Of a DNA stretch of 64,000 nucleotides, positions 49,055 through 61,904 are shown one piece after another. The notes under the pieces were generated by a model that was given only the letters and a program-made list of their open reading frames with translations, searched no databases and had not been told where the DNA came from. The stretch covers positions 62,001 to 126,000 of the forward strand of contig JAPOXG010000025.1 of assembly GCA_026707225.1 (NCBI GenBank), in the 5' to 3' direction. The DNA is from Chloroflexota bacterium. GTDB taxonomy: Bacteria > Chloroflexota > Anaerolineae > Aggregatilineales > Phototrophicaceae. The translations under genes and the position numbers were made by a program. Position 1 is the first letter of the stretch. The number at the start of each line of letters is the position of its first letter.

Positions 49055-50038
49055 ATGAGCAGAGACAAGGTATTCGCCACCCGTCAAATGCCAGGGGCGA
49101 CTCTGGAACGCTTGGCGCAACATTGTGAATTGGAGATTTGGGGAGACTTCCTGCCGCCCGACTATGAGATCATCTACGACAAGATGCCCGATCTCACGGG
49201 TCTGCTTTGCCTGCTGACCGACCGCATTGATCCACCGCTGATGGACGCCGGCGCCAACCTCAAGGTAATCAGCAACATGGCGGTGGGGTTCGACAATATC
49301 GATGTCGCTGCCGCCAGCCAACGCGGCATCCCGGTTGGCAATACGCCCGGCGTCCTGAACGAAACTACCGCCGATTTCGCCTTTGCCCTGTTGATGGCGG
49401 TCGCGCGGCGCATCCCGGAAGGGCGACAATACGTCCAGGATGGCAAGTGGCGGACCTGGCATCCGACGGTTTTGGCCGGGCAAGACGTCTTTGGCGCCAC
49501 CTTGGGCATTGTCGGCAGCGGGAGAATCGGCGCCGCCGTCGCCCGCCGCGCCAAAGGCTTCAACATGCGCCTCCTGGTCAACAGCCTGGAAACTGAAGAA
49601 GAAATCCGCCAGCTCGGCGGGGAGAAAGTCAGCCTGGACGATTTGCTGGCGCAGAGCGACTTCGTCAGCATGCACGTGCCGCTCACCGACGAGACGCATC
49701 ACATGATCAGCGAGCGCGAGCTGGCGCTGATGAAGTCGACGGCGATCTTGATCAATACCGCGCGCGGCAGCGTGCTCGATCCAAAGGCGCTCTTCGCCGC
49801 CTTGCGTGACGGCCAAATCCTGGCCGCCGGGCTTGACGTCACCGATCCCGAACCGATCGCGCTGGATGACCCGCTGCTGACCCTGGACAATTGCCTGATC
49901 GTGCCCCATATCGCCAGCGCCAGCGTCGCCACGCGGACTAAAATGGCGGAGATGGCGGTGGACAATGTGATCGCCGGTCTCCGTGGCGAGCGGCTGCCCA
50001 CCTGCGCCAACCCGGAGGTCTACGAGCGGAGCGAATAG
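49055..50038 (+). CDS. D-2-hydroxyacid dehydrogenase (glyoxylate/hydroxypyruvate reductase type)
   Basis: [43 protein letters not shown]. Confidence 0.92.
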   Translation: MSRDKVFATRQMPGATLERLAQHCELEIWGDFLPPDYEIIYDKMPDLTGLLCLLTDRIDPPLMDAGANLKVISNMAVGFDNIDVAAASQRGIPVGNTPGVLNETTADFAFALLMAVARRIPEGRQYVQDGKWRTWHPTVLAGQDVFGATLGIVGSGRIGAAVARRAKGFNMRLLVNSLETEEEIRQLGGEKVSLDDLLAQSDFVSMHVPLTDETHHMISERELALMKSTAILINTARGSVLDPKALFAALRDGQILAAGLDVTDPEPIALDDPLLTLDNCLIVPHIASASVATRTKMAEMAVDNVIAGLRGERLPTCANPEVYERSE

Positions 50039-50121
50039 ACGCGTACACCGTCATGCGCGCAAGTGTGATTGATCTCCACCCCGGCGATTCCGTCCTGCGT
50101 TGACATCAGAATGCGCCCCAT
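50020..50121 (-). CDS. Candidate 33-aa small ORF with strong Shine-Dalgarno
   Basis: AGGAGG then [36 protein letters not shown]. Confidence 0.25.
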   Translation of the reverse strand: MGRILMSTQDGIAGVEINHTCAHDGVRVYSLRS

Positions 50122-50459
50122 GGTCCGGCCTCCTATTGTTGATGATTGACATTCGCGCTAGATTGTATCAGAATGGTTGAAATTACATGTCTCGATGAAG
50201 GATGTCTGAGGTCATCTTAAGGCACGTAGACATTGAGTCGCGCGGCTTGAGCGAATGCGGCGCTTTAGCAAATTTGTGCATCTAACGGATTTCTTATAGA
50301 ATACGAATAAATTGGGTTGCAGATGAATCACTGCGCGTCCTGTCCTGTGGGCAGGGCGTTTCATCTAATGGAAGCGTTTCCGTCAGTTTAGGCGCTAGCT
50401 AAGACCTAAGGCACTGGCCGCCGTATAGACGGGTGACTGCATTTCGAAAGGAAGATCAC

Positions 50460-50948
50460 ATGGTTGAACGACGCATTCAATTGACGCGGCAAGGCTACCA
50501 GAAGCTGCAGCGTGAGCTCAACATTCTTACCAGCGAAGAAAACTCGAAAGTCGCCGAAATGCTCGCCGAAGCGCGCGAAGACGATCAGGGTGAAGAGGCG
50601 GTTTTCTTCGACGCGATGGTATCCAAAGAACGACTGGACGAACGCGTGTCCCATTTGCAGAATGTGCTGGCGCGCGCCGAGATCATCGATGCTGACGAAG
50701 ACCCAAACACCATTACAGCGGGCAATCGCGTGACCGTCTACGACTCGGCTGAAAAGGAAGAGTTCACGCTGGACCTGCTGGATCACGAAGAAATCACGCA
50801 CGGACGGCGCGGCGTTTCGCTGGATTCGCCGGTTGGACAGGCGCTCCTGGGCCAGAAAGTGGGCGCCCGCGTGAAGGTGGAAGTGCCTGACGGGCTGGTC
50901 ACTTACAAGGTGCGCAAGATTGAAATGATCCCGGACGGCGCCAACTGA
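50460..50948 (+). CDS. greA: Transcription elongation factor GreA
   Basis: QLTRQGYQKLQRELNIL; LAEAREDDQGEEAVFFDAMVSKERLDERVSHLQNVLARAEII; C-terminal FKBP-like domain. Confidence 0.92.
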   Translation: MVERRIQLTRQGYQKLQRELNILTSEENSKVAEMLAEAREDDQGEEAVFFDAMVSKERLDERVSHLQNVLARAEIIDADEDPNTITAGNRVTVYDSAEKEEFTLDLLDHEEITHGRRGVSLDSPVGQALLGQKVGARVKVEVPDGLVTYKVRKIEMIPDGAN

Positions 50949-50972
50949 CGGCAAGCCCGCTAAATCGAATCG

Positions 50973-51003
50973 GGGATACTGCCGGTCAGTATCCCTTTTT
51001 GTT
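50973..51003 (+). terminator. Rho-independent terminator of greA
   Basis: GGGATACTG (50973-50981)/CAGTATCCC (50987-50995) then TTTTTGTTT. Confidence 0.92.
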
Positions 51004-51052
51004 TACATTCGGGATCCAAATTGCTTAAGTGAGCCGGGTCCCGCTGACCGCG

Positions 51053-51613
51053 CTAGGCCTTTTGCGGCAGCTCATCGAGATAATCGAGCACGGATCGCAG
51101 CAAATAAGGAGTGAGCGCGAGCGTCGCCGTGGCTATCTCAGGCTCGCTGCGCGCCCGATTCTCCGCATCGTCCAACAGTTGAATCAAAGCGTCAGTGACC
51201 AGGGTCATCCAGCCGATGGTCTCAATCATGACGCTGCTCAAGAGCTTGGGATCGCGCTGCGCGTTCAGCACCAGCCAGGACGCCGCCTCCATCATGGGCA
51301 TCATCGCCATCATCGAGGCGGACAGACAGAGCATCATCACCTGCTGCGTCTCGGCTGGCAAGTCGGCCAGCGCCGTCTCGGCTTGGACGCGCTGCGCCAG
51401 ACGCGCCATTATTGTGGCCGCCAGACGCGCCGGCGCTCGCTGCTGCGGCGCCCGCTTAAGCAAACTGTCCACCCGCTGCAAGCGATCGTATTCCCGCGCG
51501 GCCGATCGATCGCTGCCCAAAATGTCGACCAGCTTACGCGCCATGTCCTCGGAAAGCTGTCCATCGATGGCGTCTTGCATCAGCTGCTGCCGCGGGTCTC
51601 GCTTTAGGGACAT
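51053..51613 (-). CDS. Putative anti-sigma factor-like membrane-associated protein
   Basis: Immediately downstream of the ECF sigma gene; N-term DAIDGQLSEDMARKLVDILGSDRSAAREYDRLQRVDSLL. Confidence 0.55.
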   Translation of the reverse strand: MSLKRDPRQQLMQDAIDGQLSEDMARKLVDILGSDRSAAREYDRLQRVDSLLKRAPQQRAPARLAATIMARLAQRVQAETALADLPAETQQVMMLCLSASMMAMMPMMEAASWLVLNAQRDPKLLSSVMIETIGWMTLVTDALIQLLDDAENRARSEPEIATATLALTPYLLRSVLDYLDELPQKA

Positions 51614-51614
51614 T

Positions 51615-52232
51615 TCATCTTCCTTTCGGCAGCGGATCTGCCAGCCGGTCATCGCCTTCAAGGTGAATCTGTTCTACCGTTTCCATCAGCTCTGCCAGCT
51701 TTTTGCGCGCGCGATGCAGCCGGCTCTTGATGGCGCTTTCGGTCGTATCCATGAGTTCGGCGATTTCGGCGTAAGAATACTGAAACCAGTACCGATAGAT
51801 GACGGCAAGCCGGTAATGCTCATCGAGCTGCAGCAAGAGTCTCTGTATGAATGAGCTGAGCTCGCCGGCAACCGCCGCCTGCTCCGGCGTCGGATCTTTG
51901 CTGCGCAGCGCAAGCGCGGCCGCGGTCGGCTCATCGTCAAGCGACACGAGCTGCATTCGACGCTTCCGCAGACGGTCAATGCAGTGATTTGAGGCGATGG
52001 ACAGTATCCATGTCTTGAATGGGCGGGTCGTGTCGTAGCGATTCAAGTTCTTATAGACGCGCAGAAATGTTTCCTGGGTGGCGTCTTCCGCCTCGCCGCC
52101 TTCGCCCAACATGCGATAACACAGGTTGTAGACTGGATCTTGAAAGAGGTAGAGCAACTCGGCAAAGGCATCCGAGTCGCCCACTTTTGCCAACGTCACC
52201 CATTCGAGTATGACGGGATCGATTTCCGGCAC
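51615..52232 (-). CDS. ECF-family RNA polymerase sigma factor
   Basis: DAFAELLYLFQDPVYNLCYRMLGEGGEAEDATQETFLRVYKNL; AEIAELMDTTESAIKSRLHRARKKL. Confidence 0.93.
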   Translation of the reverse strand: MPEIDPVILEWVTLAKVGDSDAFAELLYLFQDPVYNLCYRMLGEGGEAEDATQETFLRVYKNLNRYDTTRPFKTWILSIASNHCIDRLRKRRMQLVSLDDEPTAAALALRSKDPTPEQAAVAGELSSFIQRLLLQLDEHYRLAVIYRYWFQYSYAEIAELMDTTESAIKSRLHRARKKLAELMETVEQIHLEGDDRLADPLPKGR

Positions 52233-52378
52233 GTTTTATCCCTGCCCCACCAACGGCGATCGGGAGCCGGCGCCTTTGCCAGACCAGGTCCGCTTGCGCA
52301 GGCGGTCGCTCCTCAAGTTAGATTATGCCGCAGGACCAGCCAGCGTTTAAGCAAGAAAACCGTAAGATCGGCGCTGAT

Positions 52379-52756
52379 TCAGGCATTGATGAGTAGCACG
52401 GCGGTCGCGATATTGGTCGCCAGCGGCACATTATGCACATTGCAGATTCGAAGCAGGCTTTGGATGTCGGGATCATGCGGATGTTTGCCCAGCGGATCGA
52501 GGAAGAAAAACACGGCGTTCACGCGCCCTTCCGCCACTGAGCTCGCGATTTGCGCGTCGCCGCCATAAGGTCCGGAAAGCATGCAGCGCACGTCGAGGCC
52601 CGTCTTCTCCCGTATCAGCGCGCCCGTCGTTTGAGTCGCCACCAGATCAAAATCGCGCAGGCGCTCCTTATGGTCCATCACAAATGCGACCATGTCGGCT
52701 TTCTTGCCATCATGGGAGATAAGAGCGAGCGTCTTTTTTGCCGGCGGTTCTGTCAT
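52379..52756 (-). CDS. mgsA: Methylglyoxal synthase
   Basis: LALISHDGKKADMVAFV; TQTTGALI; LSGPYGGDAQIASSVAEGRVNAVFFFLDPLGKHPHDPDIQSLLRICNVHNVPLATN. Confidence 0.95.
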   Translation of the reverse strand: MTEPPAKKTLALISHDGKKADMVAFVMDHKERLRDFDLVATQTTGALIREKTGLDVRCMLSGPYGGDAQIASSVAEGRVNAVFFFLDPLGKHPHDPDIQSLLRICNVHNVPLATNIATAVLLINA

Positions 52757-52797
52757 ATCGTTATGGTCTCATTCCGCGAGTACGAGTCCCCGCCAAG

Positions 52798-54120
52798 CTA
52801 GGACAAGCTCTTGGGACGGCGCACCAACTGCGCGGGAATGGATAAGGGCATGTGATAGCGCGTGAAACCAAACAGGCTCTTGAAGCGCTGGTTCATTGTA
52901 TAAGCTTCTTCGTAGTAGCCCTCGAGCTGCGCCATCAAAGCCGACCATGGGCGCTGCTCCGCCATTTGTCGCGCCCGGCGGCTCATCGCCTCTCTAGCCG
53001 CGCGCCGATCGCGCAGCCGGAGGATTTCCGTGGCGAAGGCAGCGGCAGTCGGCGCCACGGCGATGCCACTCACACCGTGTTCAATGACATCAGGCGCGCC
53101 GCCGGCCTTTACGACTATGGATGGCAAACCCGATGCCATCGCTTCTTGGATGACCTGGCCAAAGGTCTCGTATTCGCCCGGAAAGGCGAAGACATCGGCG
53201 CTGGCGTAGGCTTGAGCCAGTTCCTCTCCAATCAAGTATCCGGTGAAACAGGCGTCGGTATCGCCAAACTCGGTTTCGAGTTCCTCGCGCAAGGCGCCGT
53301 CGCCGATGATCGTCAGAGCCACGCCGGGCGTCTTGGCGACATCATGCAACAGGTCGACGCGCTTCTCCTGAGCCAGCCGCCCGACGAAAATGCAAAGTAA
53401 TGATTCGGGGTCGCGCCCATTCAGGAGACGCCGGCGCATCTCGGGCCGCGCGTGCCGCGGATGGAAACGCTCCGTATTGACGCCGCGCCCCCAATGACGA
53501 ACGCGGCGATAGCCCACCGCGCGCAACTGCCCGATGATGGTGCGCGTCGGCGCAAGCGTCAAATGGCAGCCGTTGTGGATATATCGCAGCCAGCGATTGA
53601 CCGGACCCGACAGCAAAGGAAAGCCATAATGTTCGGTATAACCGGGCAGGTCGGTCTGATAATTGGCGATCACTGGCAAGTTCAAATGTCGGCCGACCGC
53701 CATGCCATTGACCGCCATCGCCGCCGGGCTGAAGAGATGAATCAGATCTGGATTGAAGTCCTCAATGTGCCGCGCCACAACCGGATTCGGCAAAGCCATT
53801 CGTGTCTCCGGCGCTTGCGGCAAGCTTATCGACGGCAGCGGGATGACCTGTGAGTTCCCGACCTGGTCGACGGCGATATCAGGCGCAAACACCAGCACTT
53901 CGCGTCCCGTCTCCTGCAAATAGCGGACCGTCAGGAAAGCCGTCTTGACCACGCCGTCAACTTTCGGCAGGAAAGATTCGGTCAGAACGGCGACGCGCTT
54001 CACCGCCGCAAAGGGCGACGCCGAATGCGCTTCGTCGATCAAACGCGGGCTGCCAAAGAAGGCTTCAAGCTCTCTGTCCTGCTGGGCATGCAGGTTTTCA
54101 AGTAGGCGCTGCGCTTGCAT
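52798..54120 (-). CDS. Glycosyltransferase family 4
   Basis: VAVLTESFLPKVDGVVKTAFLTVRYLQETGREVLVFAPD; FVGRLAQEKRVDLL; FAFPGEYETFGQVIQEAMASGLPSIV. Confidence 0.9.
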   Translation of the reverse strand: MQAQRLLENLHAQQDRELEAFFGSPRLIDEAHSASPFAAVKRVAVLTESFLPKVDGVVKTAFLTVRYLQETGREVLVFAPDIAVDQVGNSQVIPLPSISLPQAPETRMALPNPVVARHIEDFNPDLIHLFSPAAMAVNGMAVGRHLNLPVIANYQTDLPGYTEHYGFPLLSGPVNRWLRYIHNGCHLTLAPTRTIIGQLRAVGYRRVRHWGRGVNTERFHPRHARPEMRRRLLNGRDPESLLCIFVGRLAQEKRVDLLHDVAKTPGVALTIIGDGALREELETEFGDTDACFTGYLIGEELAQAYASADVFAFPGEYETFGQVIQEAMASGLPSIVVKAGGAPDVIEHGVSGIAVAPTAAAFATEILRLRDRRAAREAMSRRARQMAEQRPWSALMAQLEGYYEEAYTMNQRFKSLFGFTRYHMPLSIPAQLVRRPKSLS

Positions 54121-54275
54121 GTTTACCTTTATCACGGCGGGTTTGCTTATCTTCAGTGTAGCACAGCAACACAATCAGAATCGACCACGAGCCTCGCCAT
54201 TAGGAACACCGAAAACGGCGGCGAGATATGGGGCTAACGCGCAATTGCGGTCCGCCGTTCCAGCCGACAATGCGC

Positions 54276-56735
54276 TCAGCCGCTGTCCCCGTAAAGCTCG
54301 CGATAGATATTGTAATTGCGATATATAAACTGTACGTAATGGCGCGTCGAATCGATCGTAATGGTCGTCATAAACAGGTCGGGATCGCCGCCAGACAGGT
54401 TGTTCCAATTGTAGGCTCGCCCCGGCCCCGCATTGTAGGCGGCCAACGCGACGACCGCGTTCCGGTCGAAGAGAGTCAATTGCTCATCAAGATAAAATGC
54501 GCCAAAGGCGACGCCGGCGTAGGGGCGGAAGAGATCCGCATGTTGGTAGTCCCGCCACGCCAGCTTTTCGGCAATATACTGCGCGGTCGACGGGATGACC
54601 TGCGTCAAGCCCTTCTCGCCAGCCGCGGCTGTGGCCAAGGTATTGAAGAGGCTTTCCTGCCTGATCAAAGCGAGCGTCAACAGGGGATCCACCGCGCGTT
54701 CTTCGGCCGCCGGTCGGATCACGTCAATGTAATACGGCGGAAAACGCAGTCGGGCAATGAAGCGCGGCGCGTCCAGCGTGCCCAACCCGGACGCGATAAT
54801 CACATCGGCCGCCGCGATAATGCTCTCCCGATAGACTCCCGCGTCACGCAGATAGATCGCCAGGCGATAGCTGCTTAAGACATCGCCATTGTCACGCGCT
54901 TCGTCAACCAGATCCTCAAACTCCTTGAATGCCTCGTCAAAAGCGCTCAGCGCCAACAATTCGCGGCCGCGTTTCATGCGCGGTTCGTTATCCAGCGCCT
55001 CGGAAAGTCGCCATAGCTCAGTTGAATCGTCAATGTTGAAGCGGCGGCGAAGCCAGTCCTCGGCTATGTTCCGCTCGGCCGCTTCGTCGAATTCGAACTG
55101 ATAGGCTGCTGGCGCCTGAAATGGCAGCCGACTGATGCGGAAATCCCCCGCCCGCGCCGCGAAATAACTGTCGGGCGCCGCCGCGATCGCCTGGTCGAAC
55201 GCCTCGTTCGCCGCCTCGGAATCCCCGTTGCCCAGCGTGATGCGGCCGATCCACAGATAAGCCGCCGCTTGATCCTCCCCCGACGTCAGCGCCGCGATTC
55301 GCTTGTAAAGTGCTTCGGCGATGCGCCACTCTTCATCTCGCACAGCCGCCGACGCCGCGATGAAAAGTCCGTTTGTGGTCAGCTCGTGATCGGGATAGCG
55401 CTCGACCAAACGGGTGAACACTTGACGCGACAAGGTCGTTTGACCATTGATGCCGTAAAGATAACCAGCGCGCCAGAGCGCCTCGCCCGCCGCGCTCGCC
55501 AGCTGATCATAGTCTTCAGCCAGCGCCAGATAAATCTCTATCGCCGCCGGGCTGTCGCCGGCCAGAAAGCGGGTCCTTCCGCGCTCGAGCAGCGCTTCAC
55601 CGAATAGTGGATCTTGTGGATAGCGGTCGATCAGCGTCTGGAATGCCACCGAGGCGGCTTGGAAATTACCGATCTGGCGATAGGCGCGCCCGAGCAGCAG
55701 GTACAGCTCCGCCGGAATCGCCGTCGACTCTTGCCCCGCCGCGAACTGATTAAAAGCCTCGATCGCCGCCTGCGCTTCTCCGGCGATGAATGCCGCTTGC
55801 CCACGGCGAAAGCCATCAAAGGCCGTCCCATGCCGACGCAATTGCTCTTGCGCAGCCCAGGCCGCGCTTGTGCCTGGGTAAGTCTCCGCGACCGCTGTCA
55901 AACGCGCCAAGCCGGTCTCGACATCGATGCTATCCAGCGTAACCTGCGCCGCCGACAACGCGATCTCAGCACGGTAAGGAACATTGCGCGCAACCCTCAG
56001 AATCGCGTCATACTGGGCGACCGCCTCAGCGTAGCGACCAAGCTCGATGTTGATCCGCGCCAGTTTCTCGCGCAGTATCAGCAGCGGCACTTTGGACCGC
56101 TTGGCTTGGATCGCGCGCCCGTAGTTTTCCAGCGCCGCCTCCGGCATTCCCAGCGCGATCTGCGCATCGGCGATTCGCTCATGGACGTAGCTGTCGATCA
56201 AGCCGGGACGCAGCAGCAGATAACGTTGGAGATCGTCGATCGCCTCGCGCCATTGTGACAGACCCAGGCGGGCGTCTGCTCGCAAGAAATGGGCTTGCGC
56301 CAGCCGCGCCTCCGCTGGCAATACGTCGATATACAGACTGAAGGCATCCCGCGCCTGCTCGTTATAGCCCGCGCGCAAGGCGACTTGCCCAAGGCGGAAA
56401 GCCGCTTCGGCCCGATGCCGCGGCGAAAGTACGTCGCCAACGTTCAGCAGTGAGCGATAGATGCCAGCCGCCTCTTCGAAATACCCGTTGCGCGTGAAGC
56501 GCTCAGCCGACTGAAGTTGGTGATGCGGGTCAATGTCAGGCGTCGTCTGCGAGACCGGCGCAACCTCGGTTGGCGCTTCCGTGGGAAGCGCCTGCGCCAC
56601 GACGGGCAGCGGCGTCGCTGTGACGTATATGATGTTGTCTTCGTCAGGCGTCGGCAGCGGCAGCTCCAGCCCGGGAAAGTTGCAAGCGTTAAGGGACAGA
56701 CAAAGCGTCAAAACAATGACAGGAAAACGGAACAT
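54276..56735 (-). CDS. TPR-repeat lytic transglycosylase (Slt70-like)
   Basis: Signal/lipobox-like N-term; many TPRs; C-term DPLLTLALIRQESLFNTLATAAAGEKGLTQVIPSTAQYIAEKL and ALAAYNAGPGRAYNW. Confidence 0.92.
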   Translation of the reverse strand: MFRFPVIVLTLCLSLNACNFPGLELPLPTPDEDNIIYVTATPLPVVAQALPTEAPTEVAPVSQTTPDIDPHHQLQSAERFTRNGYFEEAAGIYRSLLNVGDVLSPRHRAEAAFRLGQVALRAGYNEQARDAFSLYIDVLPAEARLAQAHFLRADARLGLSQWREAIDDLQRYLLLRPGLIDSYVHERIADAQIALGMPEAALENYGRAIQAKRSKVPLLILREKLARINIELGRYAEAVAQYDAILRVARNVPYRAEIALSAAQVTLDSIDVETGLARLTAVAETYPGTSAAWAAQEQLRRHGTAFDGFRRGQAAFIAGEAQAAIEAFNQFAAGQESTAIPAELYLLLGRAYRQIGNFQAASVAFQTLIDRYPQDPLFGEALLERGRTRFLAGDSPAAIEIYLALAEDYDQLASAAGEALWRAGYLYGINGQTTLSRQVFTRLVERYPDHELTTNGLFIAASAAVRDEEWRIAEALYKRIAALTSGEDQAAAYLWIGRITLGNGDSEAANEAFDQAIAAAPDSYFAARAGDFRISRLPFQAPAAYQFEFDEAAERNIAEDWLRRRFNIDDSTELWRLSEALDNEPRMKRGRELLALSAFDEAFKEFEDLVDEARDNGDVLSSYRLAIYLRDAGVYRESIIAAADVIIASGLGTLDAPRFIARLRFPPYYIDVIRPAAEERAVDPLLTLALIRQESLFNTLATAAAGEKGLTQVIPSTAQYIAEKLAWRDYQHADLFRPYAGVAFGAFYLDEQLTLFDRNAVVALAAYNAGPGRAYNWNNLSGGDPDLFMTTITIDSTRHYVQFIYRNYNIYRELYGDSG

Positions 56736-56793
56736 GGAAGGGCTCAGCCAGAATGAGAACTGCCCGTCATGGTACGAAGCTGAAATTCACTTG

Positions 56794-57291
56794 TCAAGCG
56801 AGGTCGCCCGCTTGCTTTTCGGCCGGCGGGATCAAATCGCCAGCCAACCAGGGTATGCCATAGCCGACAACGAGATGCCCCGCTTCCGCCAGCGCCGCGC
56901 CCAGCGATTCCGTGTCATGGAAAGCCCACCAATGGTCAGCCGATGGCAGAATCGCCACGCCGAAGTCTTCAACCACCAGTTGGCTCAGTCCGCGCGCCGC
57001 CTGCCCCGCGCTGCTGTCAACCAGGCCATGGCGATTGCGCGAGCGCCTTAGCTGAACGTTGAAACGCGATTGCGCGCGATCCGACCACATGGTATCGCTG
57101 TATACGAGGACTTGGAAATCGATCAAGCCGAAGCAACCATCGGGCAAAGCTCTTAAGAAGCGATACTTTCCGCCCGCCCATTGCATAGGCGCGTCTTGCA
57201 ACTGATAGCCGGCGGCGCTGAATGCCTGCCCCACCACAGTTTGCAGCAAAGTCTTGAAGTAATCCTGCCCAGCTTGCCGTTCCTGCACCAT
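56794..57291 (-). CDS. Hypothetical protein
   Basis: ORF from MVQERQAGQDYFKTLLQTVVGQAF; no recognised domain. Confidence 0.5.
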   Translation of the reverse strand: MVQERQAGQDYFKTLLQTVVGQAFSAAGYQLQDAPMQWAGGKYRFLRALPDGCFGLIDFQVLVYSDTMWSDRAQSRFNVQLRRSRNRHGLVDSSAGQAARGLSQLVVEDFGVAILPSADHWWAFHDTESLGAALAEAGHLVVGYGIPWLAGDLIPPAEKQAGDLA

Positions 57292-57392
57292 GAGCGAACC
57301 TGTCTGACGAGACGACCGACCCGTTTGCTTACAGCAATGGCGGCGAACGCGCGGCCTTCCAGGCATCATTGACGAACACATGCAAGCGGCGC

Positions 57393-59462
57393 TTAACGCT
57401 CGGAAAGCAACGCCTCGGTCTCGGCAGCTGTTGTCACCGGCATCTTGCAGGCGAAATGGCGGCAAACATAAACTGTCGCCTTGCCGTCGCGTTTCCTGCG
57501 CGCGCTCAGCAGCGGAATCAGTTCATGTTGCTCGACATCGTCTTCCGCAAAGGCGCTGATCAGATTCGGACGATAGGGCTGGTGAAGAGCATCCAAGAGT
57601 TCGATAGCGGCGCCGTCGGCGCGGTCGCCGATGACCGCCACTTCAGCGATGCCCTGAATCAGCATATCCGCGGCGTTCAGGGATTCGGCGAATGCTTGTG
57701 GATATTGGCGCATGGCATCAGACAGTTTCCGCAATACCTCGCGCGCCGCTTCGTCATAACGTGGATCAGCGGTATATGCCGCCAGGCGCAGAAGCTGCTT
57801 GGCCATCATCGCGTTGCCCGATGGCGTGACGTTGTCTTGCAAGTTTCGAGGCCGCACAATCAGAGCTTCGTGATCGTCGCTCGTGTCATAGAATCCGCCA
57901 TCTTCGGAAGGGAAATGCGTCAGCGCCACATCGGCCAGCCGCCGCGCCGCCGCGAACCAGTCTTCCTCATACGTTGACTGATACAGCTCCAGCAGCGCGT
58001 CGATCAGGTTGGCGTAATCTTCCAAATAACCATTGAGCTTGCTCCGTCCATCCTTATGCGTGCGATACAAACGCCCGCTCTCGTCCACCAGCTGATTGAG
58101 CAGGAATGCGCCGGCTCGTCGTGCGGCCGCCAGGTAGTCGTCGCGTTTTAATACGCGAGCCGCTTCCGCCAGGCTCGCCAGCATCAAGCCGTTCCAGGAC
58201 GTCAGAATCTTGTCGTCCAAGCCCGGTGGCACGCGCTCAGCGCGAACGGCATATAGTTGCCGCTTGATCCAGTCCAGGGCGCTGATCAGATCATCAACCG
58301 ACAGCCCGAGCAATTGGGCAGTCTCATCCAGGGGGCGCGGCAGGTGCAGGATGTTGGCGCCTTCGAAGTTGCCCTGCGGCCTCATGCCGAAGGTCTCGAT
58401 GACAATTTCCAGCGCGCGCGGAACTTGCTCGCGAATCGGCTCCAGCGCTTCCACCGCCTCCTCAATGGTCCAAACGAAGAACTTGCCCTCTTCGCCCTCG
58501 CTGTCGGCATCGGTGGCGCTGTAGAAGCCGCCGCTCGAGGCAGTCATCTCGCGCAAGATATAATCGTAAATGTCCACGGCGATAGACTTGAAAAAATCAT
58601 CGCCGCTGATCTGCCAGGCATGCAGATAGAGCCGGCTAAGTTGAGCGTTGTCATAAAGCATCTTCTCAAAATGCGGTACCAGCCAATGGGCGTCGACACT
58701 GTAACGGGCGAAGCCGCCCCCGATCTGATCGTAGATCCCGCCATGCGCCATCTGCCGCAACGTGAAGGTCGCCAAATTGAGCGCCTCTTCGTCGCCCGCG
58801 CGCGCATGATGACGCAGCAGAAATTCCAAACTGATCGGATTCGGGAACTTCGGCTGAGCGCCGAAACCGCCGTTTTGCCGGTCAACGCTTGACAGCATGG
58901 TCCGCGCCGCCTCGTCCAGCATGTCGTTGGTCAGGCCGCTGTCGTCCGCGCGACCAATCGCCAGCACATCACGCTTCAGCGCCTCATGCAGATTGTCCGC
59001 TTGCTTCTCGAGGTTCTCTCTCTGGTTGCGATAAGCGTTATGTACAGCGCCCATCAGCTGCGTGAACGACGGCGTGCCATAGCGCTGTACTTTGGGATAG
59101 TAGGTGCCGCCATAAAATGGGCGGCCGTCCGGCAGCAAAAAGACGGTCATGGGCCAGCCGCCCTGCCCGGCAATCGCCTGCACCGCCCCCATATAGATGT
59201 CATCGACATCGGGCCGCTCTTCCCGATCGACCTTCACGTTGACGAAGAGGGCGTTCATCATCCCCGCCGTCGCTTCGTCTTCAAAGCTTTCATGCGCCAT
59301 CACGTGACACCAGTGGCAGGCGCTGTAGCCAATGCTCAGCAGGACCGGCTTGTCCTGCTCGCGCGCGATGCGAAAAGCCTCCGCGCCCCAGGGATGCCAA
59401 TCCACCGGGTTGTCAGCGTGCTGCAGCAGATAGGGACTGGTCTCGTCTTTCAATCGATTCAT
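57393..59462 (-). CDS. Thioredoxin-domain (DUF255/YyaL-type) protein
   Basis: [62 protein letters not shown]. Confidence 0.95.
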   Translation of the reverse strand: MNRLKDETSPYLLQHADNPVDWHPWGAEAFRIAREQDKPVLLSIGYSACHWCHVMAHESFEDEATAGMMNALFVNVKVDREERPDVDDIYMGAVQAIAGQGGWPMTVFLLPDGRPFYGGTYYPKVQRYGTPSFTQLMGAVHNAYRNQRENLEKQADNLHEALKRDVLAIGRADDSGLTNDMLDEAARTMLSSVDRQNGGFGAQPKFPNPISLEFLLRHHARAGDEEALNLATFTLRQMAHGGIYDQIGGGFARYSVDAHWLVPHFEKMLYDNAQLSRLYLHAWQISGDDFFKSIAVDIYDYILREMTASSGGFYSATDADSEGEEGKFFVWTIEEAVEALEPIREQVPRALEIVIETFGMRPQGNFEGANILHLPRPLDETAQLLGLSVDDLISALDWIKRQLYAVRAERVPPGLDDKILTSWNGLMLASLAEAARVLKRDDYLAAARRAGAFLLNQLVDESGRLYRTHKDGRSKLNGYLEDYANLIDALLELYQSTYEEDWFAAARRLADVALTHFPSEDGGFYDTSDDHEALIVRPRNLQDNVTPSGNAMMAKQLLRLAAYTADPRYDEAAREVLRKLSDAMRQYPQAFAESLNAADMLIQGIAEVAVIGDRADGAAIELLDALHQPYRPNLISAFAEDDVEQHELIPLLSARRKRDGKATVYVCRHFACKMPVTTAAETEALLSER

Positions 59463-59779
59463 GCTGCATCTCGGTCGGCTCTCATGTCCATTGACATCAC
59501 ACACAGCGTCTGTTCCCAAAATAATAACGGTGATTCGCCGCTAGCGAAATCGTGATTCGCGCCTCAGCGGCGTCAGCATGCGCCGCCCGCGCCGTGAACG
59601 GCAGCAAGCGAGGCCGCAACCGACCGGCGAAATCGCTCGTATTTCATGGTATCATCGCCTAGCGCAGCCCTACATTGAAGGCGCAGCCGAGGCATTCTAA
59701 GACAAGTCTTGCACAATTCCCGCCGCTGATACGGTATAATCAGGATATACAAGCCGCTTTTCGAGGCTACGATCTATCG

Positions 59780-61807
<2,028 letters not shown>

Positions 61808-61848
61808 AGCGATTGCCCGGCAATCAGCGCGCAGTCTTGCGCAATTCA

Positions 61849-61880
61849 AAAGGGCGAGATTACAACCGGTCTCGCCCTTT
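61849..61880. terminator. Bidirectional terminator between convergent ftsH and EF-G-like gene
   Basis: AAAGGGCGAGA (61849-61859)/TCTCGCCCTTT (61870-61880), 10-nt loop, A/T flanks. Confidence 0.85.
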
Positions 61881-61904
61881 GTCATAGCTACATTTCAAAT
61901 CTGC

